From NCBI GenBank assembly GCA_963575745.1, contig CAUYUJ010009411.1, positions 1 to 22,500 of the forward strand: 22,500 nucleotides of DNA, given 5' to 3'. Both the position numbers and the translations under genes were made by a program. Under the pieces are notes generated by a model. It had not been told where the DNA came from and searched no databases. It saw nothing but the letters and a program-made list of their open reading frames with translations. Below are positions 7,301-17,172 of the stretch, one piece after another; the first letter of the stretch is position 1, and every line of letters starts with the position of its first letter. This DNA is from Prorocentrum cordatum (Eukaryota; Sar; Dinophyceae; Prorocentrales; Prorocentraceae).

Positions 7301-7629
7301 CCCTCCTCTGCTCCTGCTCCTTCTCGTTCTCCTCATCCTCCTGCTGCTCCTATGTACTCCTGCTCCTACTCCTGCTCTTACTCCTACTCCTTCTCCTCCT
7401 TATGTTCCTCCTCCTCCTCCGCCTCCTCCCCCTGCCGTTCCTCCTCCTCCTCCCCGTCCTCCTCCTCCTCCTCCTCCTCCTCCTCCTCCTCCTACTCCTC
7501 CTTCTCCTCCTCCTCCTCCTCCTCCTCCTCCTCCTGGTCCTCCTTCTCCTCCTCCTCCTCCTCCTCCTCCTCCTCCCCCTCCTCCTCCTCCTCCTCCTCC
7601 TCCTCCTCCTCCTCCTCCTCCGCCTCTCC
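7301..7629. repeat. CTC trinucleotide array
   Basis: About 330 bases, first degenerate with CTG/CTA variants, then nearly pure CTC. ORFs giving poly-Ser, poly-Leu or poly-Pro are artefacts. Confidence 0.93.
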
Positions 7630-7760
7630 TTCCCGTCTCCCTCCCCGGAAACCCCCTTCCCCCAACAACAGGATCAGTTCTACGCCCTCCCTGGTTGCAG
7701 AACGCCGCCAGGGGGGGGGGCGTGGTGGCATCCTTGCATGGATCATTGCCATCAGAGTCG

Positions 7761-8166
7761 AGGAGGAGGAGGAGGAGGAGGAGGAGGAGGAGGAGGAACT
7801 GTAGGAACTGTGCATGAGCGGCAACAGAAGTCGCATCCCCGAAGGGAGCACTTGGGCCAATAAATGCGACGGAACGGGACAAGGGCAAGTCGCCTGGCCC
7901 ACTCGCGGCCGCCTTCCTTGAGGCGGTGAGAGGAGGAGGAGAAGGAGGAGGAGGAGGAAGAAGAGGAAGATGAAGAGGAGGAGGAGGAGCAGCAGGAGGA
8001 GGAGGAGGGCCAGGAGGAGGAAAGGAAAGGAGGAGGAGGAGGAGGAGGAGGATCCGGAGAAGTAGGAGGAGGAGAAAGATCAGGAGGAGGAGGAGTAAGA
8101 ACAGGAACAGGATACGTAGGATGAGAGTTAAGCAGGAGGAGGGGCAGGATAATGGGAGGAGGATGA
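7761..8166. repeat. Two GGA purine arrays
   Basis: A short pure array (7761-7797) and a longer interrupted one (7931-8166) with GAA, GAT and CAG variants. They are complementary in kind to the CTC array at 7301-7629, so the two could pair as a low-complexity foldback. Confidence 0.88.
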
Positions 8167-8904
8167 GAAGCTCGACAAGGAGCAGGATCACCAGTGGAAT
8201 AACTGATAAGTGCCAGTCGTACGGCAGGCAAGCAAGCACTCCAGCTTACAATCTGTGCCCAACAGAATGCGCCATCGTCTCAATCAGCCGCTGTTGGCAG
8301 GCGCTCTTCTTTCCAAGAAGCAATGTACTCAACACTAAGTACCTACTAGAAGCAAACGTGCAAGCGCGGCCTTCCAACGACAGCTCTGCAAGGACACAAC
8401 CACTCAGGGATGCATCCAGGGAAGCATCGGAAACAAGCGGGCCACCTAAACTCTTACTGGCTCACAGCCGTCATCCCTAAGTGGCGACACTTAACTCGCA
8501 CCTGTGCGAGCCGCGCGCTTTGACAATTTTCGAACTAAGTCCTCAGGTCACGACATGCCCCCTTGGCTGTTACGCCCCAGGCAGCCTCCGTGGGACACTT
8601 CTCCTACGCGAGACAGCCCATCCCCATGCACGACAGGTCGGGAAACCCTGGCCGTGTGAAGAACGGGCGGGGCTTCCCAATGAGCCGCCTGCAGGCGACC
8701 CGCCCACCCCCACGCACGCCAGAGCGTGGCACCCTGGCCGTGGGGGAAAAAGGGTTGACGTGCAAAACGTGCGAGGAGAAGGGAGGGGATACCAGAGCAG
8801 GAGACGGAGGAGCGCTGGCTTCAGTAACACTGGGGTCCGCGTGCGTGCCGCACCAGCACACCAGTCCCCCGCTCTGCGGCTGATAAAGGAGCATGAGCAG
8901 AGAC
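8167..8904. other. Unassigned stretch
   Basis: About 740 bases of normal complexity. Frames of about 120 codons exist on the plus strand, but none shows a recognisable domain. No repeat or hairpin stood out. Confidence 0.4.
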
Positions 8905-9085
8905 GGAGGAGGATGAGGAGGAGGAGGAAGATGAGGAGAAAGAAGAGGAGTGCGCGAGACTCCTTGGGAAGCTTGGCGGGAGGAGGAGGAGGAGGAGGAG
9001 GAGGAGGAGGAGGAGGTTGAGCAGGAGGAGGAGGAGGAGGAGGAGGAGGAGGAGGAGGAAGGGAGGAGGAGGAAGGAGGAGAAGG
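8905..9085. repeat. GGA trinucleotide array
   Basis: Interrupted GGA/GAA units, with the purest run at 8981-9060. Confidence 0.9.
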
Positions 9086-9558
9086 CGGAACGATACGTCG
9101 CTCAGTTGTGTTGCTCGCGCTGGTTCATTCCCCGACGGGGCGTCTCCTGTGGGACGGCCGTGGGGGCCGTCCAGAGCTCTCGTTCCACTTCACCTCTTTG
9201 TCTGGTGCACCTGCTTGGCCTGGTCGGTGGTGTCAAAGACCTCTCAAGCTGTGATTGCGCAGCTGTTTCGCTCCGATCCTGGCTCCGGAACGCCGGAGCA
9301 GCGCGTGACCATGATGGGCATGGACCTCGGCCGCGGCAGGAGCGCCTGGGCCGTCCACGCGGGCCCCCGACCGAGGCGGGTGTGAAGAGCGCACGTCGTC
9401 TTCGCAACACGATCTGCCACTGGCAGTGGATATTGACGAACCCATCCCGCTGCCATGGTCCCGGGTGGATCTGATAAGGACTGCCTGTCTCGCCTCGGCG
9501 CCGGTGGCGCTTGCTATTTTCTGGGGCCTGGGCGCAGGCGTCCGACGATGTGTGCGCA
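9086..9558. other. Unassigned stretch between GGA arrays
   Basis: About 470 bases of non-repetitive sequence. Plus-strand frames are open through much of it (one ends TGA near 9383), but composition and content do not match a family I know. Confidence 0.35.
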
Positions 9559-9701
9559 GGAGGAGGAGGAGGAGGAGGAGGAGGAGGAGGAGGAGGAGGA
9601 GGAGATGAGAGGTTGGAGGAGGTTGGAGATTGGAGGAGGAGGAGGAGGAGGAGGAGGAGGAGGAGGAGGAGGAGGGGGAGGGGGAAGGAGGAGGAGGATC
9701 C
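9559..9701. repeat. GGA trinucleotide arrays
   Basis: Two pure blocks (9559-9604 and 9632-9675) separated by GGTTGGA units, then GGGGGA variants. Confidence 0.9.
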
Positions 9702-9862
9702 GTCCTCGGTGGCCCCCCCGGGCCTGGTGACGGGCCCCGGAAGCCAAGACCGAGGCACAGCGCCGGCCTTGCGATACTCAGACCGTCGGGGAGCTTTGGG
9801 TCGGGTCCCGCTGGGCCAGAGCTCGAGTCTCCGGCGGCCGCTCGAGACGACCCAGGCATCCC

Positions 9863-10073
9863 CCAAAGAGGGGAACGAACAATGACATAAATACAAATAC
9901 TCGGAGGTCCGCTCGGATTTCTCGGATCCGCGCTGGGGCCCCCTGGCGGCCCAGCGCCGCCCCTGGGGCGCTCCTCGCGACAGGGAGGGGGTCCAGCGCG
10001 GCTCCGAGAAATCCGCGCGGACCTCCGAGTTTTTATGTCTACGTCACTGTTCGTCCCCCTTTTTTGCTGGAGC
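9863..10073. mobile_element. Foldback (inverted-repeat) element
   Basis: The core arms 9899-9936 and 9993-10030 are inverted repeats matching at 36 of 38 positions; the left arm begins ACTCGGAGGTCCGC. Weaker complementarity continues outward about 33 bases on each side, through GGGAACGAACAATGAC on the left and GTCACTGTTCGTCCCC on the right. The loop is about 56 bases and GC-rich. A 7-bp direct repeat GCATCCC lies at 9856-9862 and 10074-10080 and may be the target duplication. It has no coding capacity. This fits a small foldback or MITE, though it could also be a structured RNA locus. Confidence 0.72.
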
Positions 10074-10286
10074 GCATCCCGAGACATGTGCTGGCGGCTG
10101 CGCCTCGGCAGCCCTCGGCGGTGCTCCAGCCAGAGGTGGGGTCCACCGCCGAGGGCCGACGAGAGCACCCGAGCACCTGCAGACCTGAGGGCGGGTCGAG
10201 CAGCCACGCGCAGAGGAGGGGCGGATGGCCGGCGACCTCCCCAGGAGAGGGTCGCACGCGAGAGGAGGGGGAGGAAGCATCCAGGC

Positions 10287-10447
10287 TTACGTCGGGCCTG
10301 TCCCTCCACAGGGGGAATATTCAGAAATAGTGAACAAATTGCCTCGGGATTTCTGTTTGAGGAATTTTTGGCCATGGTGGAGTATTTTCGGAGTATCTTC
10401 AATTTTTCGTCGAAAATCCCCCTGTATGGGGGACACGTCCGACTTAA
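10287..10447. mobile_element. MITE-like non-autonomous element, copy 2 (161 bp)
   Basis: Same family as 474-630. It begins TTACGTCGGGCCTGTCCC and ends GGGGGACACGTCCGACTTAA, with about 30-bp imperfect terminal inverted repeats, an A/T-rich interior and the shared internal motifs AAATAGT and GGAGTATTTT. Perfect 8-bp direct repeats ATCCAGGC flank it at 10279-10286 and 10448-10455. Two insertions of one family with different perfect 8-bp duplications establish the element boundaries. Confidence 0.92.
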
Positions 10448-10614
10448 ATCCAGGCATCCCAAGAGGGGTCCGAGCAGGTGGGGTCCGGGGACCGCGCCGG
10501 CGTCGCCGATGCCGCGGCAAGGCGGAGCGATCGTCCGTCCAGGTCTGTCAGGTGTTGCCAAGGGTGTCCCTGGCCGCACGTTCGGCCACGCGCCGAGGGG
10601 GGGGGGGAAGGGGC

Positions 10615-11545
10615 GAGGGCTTCTCAGGATCACCCATGCCTCTGAGAAGGCGCGGGCCTTATCCCTCTCTCTCTCTGTCCCTGTCTCTCTCTCTCTCTCT
10701 CTTTCACTTTCTCTCTCCCTCTCTCTGTACACTCTCCTTTTTTGTTCTATCTCTCTCTATATATATAGATACACACAAGACTGCAGTGGCGCTTCGCGCC
10801 ATGCACCTTGGTCCTTGAACATTGGCATGCAGGCGGAATAGCAGGAAGGTCAAGCCGACAATTTAGCGATAATTCCTTGATGCCTTTTCCGGCAACGCCG
10901 CTATAATCATGTTATTCGTTATCCGTCCTCCATGCTTTTTTTCTTCATGTTCGCCATACCCTTGCGCATTCTCACCATCCTCCTCAGCTCTTTTTTGCGG
11001 AGGCTCCTCCTTGGAGAGCCTCTGGGGGCCTCACAAAAGTTGTTTCAGGCTTTCTTAAGGCCTTCTGGAGGCTTCCTGGGCGTATTCTGGAAGCCTCTGG
11101 CGGTTTCCTCGGGCCACCTTGCCTTCAACCGCGGTCTCCCTGAACGACGGGGTCACGATTTGGAATGCTTCGGAGGGTGTATTGGGGCCATCTTGGGCCG
11201 CCATGGGACTCTCTGAGGGCCATCTTGGAGTTGTGTTGTGCCGTTTTGGGGCTCTCTTGGTCTGCCTGGAAGCCCTTTTGGATGGTTGTGGGGCGATTTT
11301 GGAGCCTCCCAGGCGGCTTCGGGCGCCCAGAAGACCGCCGTCTAGGAGCGTCGGGAAGCCGAACAGAGGAGAACCCCAAAATTCACCAAAAACCATAAGA
11401 AAACCACTGATTTTTGCCTCTGGGGGCCTTCTTGGGAGTGCTCTTGGAGGCCTCTTTGGGGCCGTCCTGGAGGCCTCTTGGGCCATCCTGAGGTTTCTGG
11501 GGGGGGGTCCCCCCGCCCAGGCTTACAAAATATAGGAAGAGGAAT
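10615..11545 (-). repeat. Long repeat family, copy A (left arm of palindrome)
   Basis: From 10773 to 11545 this is the inverted partner of 11546-12444. Landmarks shared by both arms are the CACAAGACTGCAGTGGCG end, the stretch around GCCGACAATTTAGCGATAAT, the CCTTGGAGAGCCTCTGGGGG stretch and the central palindrome. Homology to copy C extends further out, through a TC tract to 10615-10660. Copies A and C share a stretch near 10970-11005 that B lacks. Several frames are open because of codon-like GCC/CTC composition; I see no protein. Confidence 0.85.
10660..10740. repeat. TC dinucleotide microsatellite inside copy A
   Basis: TC repeats with interruptions, followed by a short TATATATA run. On the minus strand they match the GA tract of copy C in position. 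Confidence 0.85.
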
Positions 11546-11564
11546 ATTCCTCTTCCTATATTTT
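11527..11564. repeat. Perfect 38-bp palindromic centre
   Basis: AAAATATAGGAAGAGGAAT followed at once by its exact reverse complement, with no spacer, so the arms meet at 11545/11546. Confidence 0.95.
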
Positions 11565-12444
11565 TGCAAGCCCAGGCGGCGGGACCCCCCCCCCCACACC
11601 AGACTCCCGGGATCTGGGGCTTTGGGACCCTCCGGACGGGCCTCGAAGCGGCCCCCCGGGCCTCGCAGGGCGTTTTGCCAAGCCTTCCCAACACACCTAG
11701 GGCGACCAGGGGGCTCATCGGAGACGTCCCAGAGACCCCCAAGACAGCACAAGAGCGCTCCAAGAGTGACCGACGTGACCGCAAGATGGCCCAAGAGGCC
11801 TCCAGGACGGCCCTAAAGAGGCCTCCAAGAGCACTCCCAAGAAGGCCCCCAGAGGCAAAAATCAATGGTTTCCTTATGGTTTTTGGTGGATTTTGGGGGT
11901 CTCCTCTGTTCGGCTTCCCAACGCTCCAAGACGGCGGTCTTCTGGGCGCCCGAAGCCGCCTGGGAGGCTCCAAAATCGCCCCACAACCATCCGAAAGGGC
12001 TTCCAGGCAGGCCAAGCGAGCCCCAAAACGGCACAACACAACTCCAAGATGGCCCTCAGAGAGCCCCATGGCGGCCCAAGATCCCCAATACACCCTCCGA
12101 AGCATTCCAAATCGTGACCCGGTCGTTCAGGGAGACCGCGGTTGGAGGCAGGGTGGCCTGAGGAAGCCGCCAGAGGCCCCCAGAATACGCCCAGGAGGCC
12201 TCCAGAAGGCGGTAAGAAAGCTTGAAACAGCTTTTGTGAGGCCCCCAGAGGCTCTCCAAGGAAGAGCCTGGGTATGGCGAAAATGAAGAACAATAAGCAC
12301 GGAGGAAGAATAACGAATAGCATGATTATAACGGCGATGCCGGAAAAGGCATCAAGGAATTATCGCTAAATTGTCGGCTTGACCTTCCTGCTATTCCGCC
12401 TGCATACAAGGTGCACGGCGCGAAGCGCCACTGCAGTCTTGTGT
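11546..12444 (+). repeat. Long repeat family, copy B (right arm of palindrome)
   Basis: Inverted copy of A at high identity by eye. Compared with A it has an extra block of about 190 bases (roughly 11596-11784), lacks about 40 bases near 12285 and lacks about 15 bases near 12407. Its outer end is followed by TC repeats on the plus strand, whereas A and C would predict GA there, so the outer junctions are not symmetric. Open frames of 240 codons occur in mirror positions in A and B; they follow from repeat composition and I do not call them genes. Confidence 0.85.
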
Positions 12445-12800
12445 CTGTCTCTCTCTCTCTCTGTCTGTTTAAATATAAGTTATAGATTTTTTATGTACAT
12501 ACATAAGTATATTGCCCCTGTCTTATATTTCTAGAATCATGGACCCTACGACCACCCCCTAAAGTGGACCCCATCCAGCCTTAACCCCGGGGGTACCCTG
12601 GACGCCCTTGCAGACGGGTCCCCTCTGCTTTCCGGGGCTCTTGAAGCCCCTGCTGGGCCTAGGCAACAGGCCCAAGTCGGTCAGGAGGGCGGCCAGACAG
12701 CCCCGCGAGAGCCCACAGGGGCCCCAGACACCCACCAGACGCCCAAGAACGACCCTGAGAATGACCCCCGAGAGGCATTCAAAACGCAAAACACATCGAG
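12445..12800. other. A/T-rich spacer and unassigned GC-rich stretch
   Basis: 12445-12540 holds TC repeats and then an unusually A/T-rich segment. 12541-12800 is GC-rich, with CCCAGACACCC-like phrases in the style of the repeat family but no clear alignment to copies A or B. Confidence 0.4.
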
Positions 12801-12809
12801 TTCCGATGG

Positions 12810-13436
12810 TTTCTGCATGATTTTAGGAATGCTCAATTCTTCGGTCTCCTGGGCGCCCGAGACTGCCCAGGAGGCCAGAGCACCGCCCAAAATTTAACCA
12901 AAAGGGCTTCTAGGCAGTCCAAGGGGAGCTCCAAGACGGTCCAACAGGGCTCCAAGATGACCCAAAGAGGGCCCCATGACGGCCAAAGATGGCCCCAAGA
13001 CGCCTCCCGAATCATTCCTAATCGTGGTCCGGTCGTTCAGGGAGACCGCGGTTGGAAGCAGGGTGGCCCGGGGAAGCCCCCAGTGGCCCCCAGAAGGAAC
13101 CCAGGAGGTTTCCAGAAGGCCCCAACACGCCCTTAAAAACATTCGTGAGTCTTACAGTAGGCTCTCCCAGGATGAGACTCCACAAAAATAGCTGAGGATG
13201 GTGGCGAATTCGCAGGGGAGGGCGAGAATGAGGAAGAGGAAGAGGAAGCATGAGGGAAGGACAACGAACAACATTGTTACAACGACGATGCCAGAAACTA
13301 ATAACAAAGAGTTGTCGCCAAATGTTCAGCTTTACCTTATTGCCTTCTTGCCTGCATGCCAAGCCTGACGGGCCAAAGTGCATGGCGCGAAGCACCAATG
13401 CAGACTTGTATATATATATATACAGAAATGTAGAGG

Positions 13437-13474
<38 letters not shown>

Positions 13475-13610
13475 GAGAGAGAGAGAGAGAGAGAAAAACA
13501 GAGAGAGGGAGAGAGAGAGAGAGAGAAAAAGAGGGAGAGAGAGAGAAACCAACACAAACAAAAACAAATGCAGGGCCCGCGCCTTCTGAGAGGCAGCCTC
13601 CCTCTAAGAA
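12810..13610 (+). repeat. Long repeat family, copy C (diverged, direct to B)
   Basis: Clearly homologous to copy B in the same orientation but more diverged. Shared landmarks are TCTCCTGGGCGCCCGA, the GTCGTTCAGGGAGACCGCGG block at 13033-13052 and GGCGCGAAGC at 13384. It continues through GA repeats into a GGGCCCGCGCCTTCT block that also ends copy A. It is therefore an older member of the family, not part of the palindrome. Confidence 0.8.
13437..13550. repeat. GA dinucleotide microsatellite inside copy C
   Basis: GA repeats with AAA and GGG interruptions, after a TATATATATA run. Confidence 0.9.
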
Positions 13611-13730
13611 GCCGCCCGTGCCACGGCCTTCCCGAGAGGCGGCCGGCGCGGCCGATGCGGCAGTGCAGGCAGGCCTGCTCTTGCGGCGCCCCGCAGGGTC
13701 GGAGGGAGCGGGGAAGGGGAAGTGTCGGGG

Positions 13731-14096
13731 GGAGGAGGAGCTGCGGAGGAGGAGGAGGGGGAGGAGGTGGGGGAGGGGGAGTGGGAGGAGGAAGAGGAGT
13801 GAGGTGGGGAGGAGGAGGAGGAGGAGGAGGAGGAGGAGGAGGAGGAGGACTGGGGAGTGATGAGAGGAGCACGAGGAGGAGGAGGAGGAGGAGGATGAGG
13901 AGAAGGAGGAGGAAGAGGACTGAGGACTGAGGACAGAGGAGAGGAGGACGAGGAGGACGAGGATGAGGAGGAGGAAGAAGAAGAGGAGAAGGAGGTGGAG
14001 GAGGATGAGGAGGAGGAAGAGGAGGACTGAGAGGAGGAAGAGGAGGACTGAGAGGAGGAAGAGGAGGAGGAAGAGGAGGAGGAAGAGGAGGGAGGT
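13731..14096. repeat. GGA trinucleotide array
   Basis: About 365 bases of GGA/GAA/GAC units, with an internal 19-bp repeat around GGACTGAGAGGAGGAAGA near 14025-14060. Confidence 0.92.
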
Positions 14097-14370
14097 CGGA
14101 CTTGGCATTGCATCAGCCTTCGCGCCGTCTTGCTGAAGGCTCTCACCCCTAGAGCTAAGGGGGGTACTCAGGTTTCGTCCAGCACCCTCCCCAGAGAAGG
14201 GAGGCCCAGCCCTGAGCCCAACGACCAGAAACGGGAGGGCGGCAGGCGGCGGAAGGCGGCTGCAACACGGAGCATCGGCAGCTGGCTTGGAGAGGATGTG
14301 AAAGAGATGTGCAAACATCAAACATGCAGTGCAGCCTGCCCGTCTCACCATCCGGAGAGTGACCACCAGA

Positions 14371-14398
14371 GGAGGAGGAGGAGAAGGAGGAAGAGGAG

Positions 14399-14433
<35 letters not shown>

Positions 14434-14483
14434 GGAGGAGGCGGAGGAGGAGGAGGAAGAGGAGCAGGAGGAGGAGGGGGAGG
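14371..14483. repeat. GGA trinucleotide array
   Basis: GGA with GAA variants, ending in a GCTGCTGCTGCT run and then CCCCCT repeats on the same strand. Confidence 0.9.
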
Positions 14484-14676
14484 GCTGCTGCTGCTGCTCC
14501 GCCTCCCCCTCCCCCTCCCCCTCCATCCCTCGTGTGCTTCGTCTCGCTACGCTTCCGCCCTCCTCTTCTTCATCTAACCTCCTTCTCCACCCCCCTCCTT
14601 TTCCTTCTCTCCTATTTCCACACCGCCAGCGGGCCACGTCCAGCGAGAGATCCTCGACGTCGCCCCGAGCGCTGGA

Positions 14677-15108
14677 GGGCATCAAGTTCCTGGGAGTGGC
14701 TCGGGCCCCTGCGCAACAGGACCCCCGTCTCCGCCACCCGCTCAACAAAAAGGTACCACCGCCCCGCCCACCCCGCGCTATCGCACCGCTGAGAGGGCCA
14801 TTCGAGGATACGCCCCCTGGTGACAACACGAATGTGTATCCTCTCACTGTGCCCGATGCCTGTGGCCATTTGGGTTCGGGTGTTCTGCCGACTTTGATTT
14901 TTTGTAACAAAGAAGCAACATATTAATAATAGATTTATAGGTATAACACAGAAAACGCTACCCTGGGGCATCAAGTTCCTGGGAGTGGTTCGGGTCCAGC
15001 GCAACAGGGTTCCCGTCTCCGCCACCCGTTTTTATACAAACATATCAACGCCACCCCGTCTTGTAACACCATCGCACGCTGCTTAAGGCCATTCGAAGGT
15101 ACCTCCCC
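14677..15108. repeat. Diverged tandem duplication, period about 289 bp
   Basis: Copies at 14677-14817 and 14966-15108. The 64-bp cores (14677-14740 and 14966-15028) share GGGCATCAAGTTCCTGGGAG and CGTCTCCGCCACCCG. A second shared block is GGCCATTCGA (14798 and 15087). The unit-2 core reads GIKFLGVVRVQRNRVPVSAT in one frame; copy 1 keeps GIKFLGV and then shifts frame into LRNRTPVSATR. That suggests a coding ancestor, but I do not recognise it. The DNA between the copies is A/T-rich (14880-14950). Confidence 0.75.
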
Positions 15109-15196
15109 TTTTCTGAGGTGAGCAGACAGGGCGTCGCGACAGGGGCAGCGTTCTATTACGGAATGGGGGGGGGGGTCAGAAGCCAGGGGCTTGTTA

Positions 15197-15330
15197 GGAG
15201 GAGGAGGATAAGGAGGAGGAGGAGGAGGAGGAGGAGGAGGAGGAGGAGGAGGAGGATAATGAGGATGATGATGAGGGGGAGGACGGAGGGGGATGGGGAG
15301 GCGGATGATGAGGATGAAGAGGAGGTGGAA
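15197..15330. repeat. GGA/GAT array
   Basis: Pure GGA, then GAT and GGG variants. Confidence 0.88.
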
Positions 15331-16280
15331 GAACGCAGGGGTTCCCCTTCGCCGAACAGGCACGCCCGCAGCGTCACGGGGTCAAGGGTTAGGGCCGATG
15401 GTCTTCAGGACGTGTTGTAGCCCAGTGTGCGCTGACCCCGCCCAGGTGCGTTGACAACATGCAGCATTGGTCGGCCCTCCTCCTCCTCTTCCTCTCCTCC
15501 TCCTCCTCTTCCTCCTGCTCCTCCTCGTTCTCCTCTTTTTTCGTCGTACCGAAAGGCTCCGGTGGACGAGCGCACTTTGGCGGTAGCGCACATTCTGAGG
15601 ATCACCGAAACGGGCAGGGGCGGGGGGGGGGATTCGGGAACTGTAGCAGTATGGGGGCGGAGGGCCGGGGAGGACGAGGACGGAGAGGAGGATGAACTGG
15701 AGGTGGCGGAGGAGGTGGGGAGGTGGAGGGGGAGGTGGAGGAGGGGGTGGAGGGTTGCCCACCGCCATGCGCAACGGGCGCGCAGTTTTTTTGTTCCAAA
15801 CGGGTGGCGGACGAGGGCGTTGTTTTGGGGGGCGGACACACATGTTGACAACAACCATGTCCGCGTCCTGGCTGGTTTTGGCGGTACACGTCGGCGCGTC
15901 CCGACAGTTGTTGGCTATGCAGTTGGCGCTCACATCGAAGGAGAACAACCCCCGCCCCCCACAACTGGCGTTTGCTAAGTAAGCATCCCTGGGTTTTTAC
16001 TCATAAGGTCCTGCCCTGCTTGGTTCCTTCCTTGCGCGCGTCAATCAAAGAGCCTGGGATGCTGATTGCTCGGGGGAAGAAAGAGTAGTAAGCATTAGTG
16101 GCAGACTGCGATACATTCCCGTCGTTATTATGACTCCTTCGCTCTTGTATGGAAAATCGTGCTTTCCTGGCAGCAGCCCTCCGATGGGCTCCCCACGGCG
16201 GCGTATGATCGACGCCGCTGGTGCTTCTCAAGCCTTGGGGTTGTTACCCCGCCGCCGGAGGAAGAGTGTCAGAGTAGAGG
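15331..16280. other. Unassigned stretch with a short CTC array
   Basis: Includes a CTC/CTT array at 15477-15541 and a GGTGGA-rich stretch at 15690-15760. Near 15985-16063, AGCATCCCTGGG and CCTGGGATGCT form inverted stems about 55 bases apart. No gene is supported. Confidence 0.4.
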
Positions 16281-16396
16281 CGGAGGAGGAGGAGGAGGAG
16301 GAGGACGAGGAGGAGGAGGAGGAGGAGGAGGAGGAGGAGGGAGGTGGAGGAGGAGGAGGAGGAGGAGGAGGTGGAGGAGGAGGAGGAGGAGGAGGG
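16281..16396. repeat. GGA trinucleotide array
   Basis: GGA with single GGT and GAC interruptions. Confidence 0.9.
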
Positions 16397-17084
16397 CGCG
16401 AGCGCACAAGGAAAGGACATGAGACGTGCCTGCGCGAGGCGAGGGCACGAGAGCGTCGGAGCCCTTCGAATGAGGCCCCTGGTGGTGTCCAGGGGGGGCT
16501 CGGGCCGGTGTTCCCTCGATCGTGTTCGCCTGTGGCACTCCTCGTGGACCCTGCGCCGCCGAGGTCGGGAGGGGCCCCGTGCGGTGTCTAGGGCCCCTGG
16601 TGGCAGAGTTTGGGCTCTGTAGGGAGCGGCTTGGGGCGGGAGGGGGTGGGAGGGCAGGTCGGCTCACGGTCCGATCCGAGACCCGCACACTTCGATTCCA
16701 ATCTCGATATGTTCCGATTCGACGCGAATCTCTGCTCTCCAGACTGCAGGGGCCAAGCCCAATCCGCGATCCCAGAAGATCCGATCCAGACCGATTTCGC
16801 GGTTCGATCCGGCTCGGGCCAGGAGGCGGGGAGGGCAGGCGGAGCCGAAGAGAGGGCCAGAGGCGCGGAATGTGGGCGCGGGAGAGCGCGAGCGGAGTTT
16901 GGGCCCGCCCGCGCTGGAGGGTGCAGTGCAGGCTGCCAAGCGGGAGACCGACACCTGGCGCAGGATGGTGATTGAGGAGCCCGTCTCCTCTGCTCGGCCG
17001 CTCACGCGGCGTGGCGGCAGAGGACGCACCACGATTATGAGTTGAAAGCGGGCAGTCTGTCCTTGTGGCATCGTTTTATTTTAA
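16397..17084. other. Unassigned stretch
   Basis: GC-rich. 16670-16815 is dense in GATCC, CGATT and TCCGA words, like a scrambled short repeat, but I could not define a unit. No coding evidence. Confidence 0.35.
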
Positions 17085-17172
17085 CGGGCGAATAACGGTA
17101 TAACATAAACTTTTTCGCTGCCAGGCGCCCCCGACAGCGAAAAACAAATATGTTTATACCGTTCTTCGCTCA
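17085..17172. mobile_element. Small hairpin / MITE-like element
   Basis: The left arm GGGCGAATAACGGTATAA (17085-17102), continuing to TTTTTCGCTG, is complementary to the right arm CAGCGAAAAAC to TTATACCGTTCTTCGCTC. The arms are about 35 bases around a loop of about 14. They are A/T-rich in GC-rich surroundings. I see no clear target duplication, so element status is uncertain; a structured RNA or an origin-like cruciform are alternatives. Confidence 0.6.

Noticed and set aside
11383-12286. Two 240-codon ORFs in mirror positions within the palindrome
   Set aside because: They are the same repeat read from each arm. No protein motif is seen and copy C does not preserve the frame.
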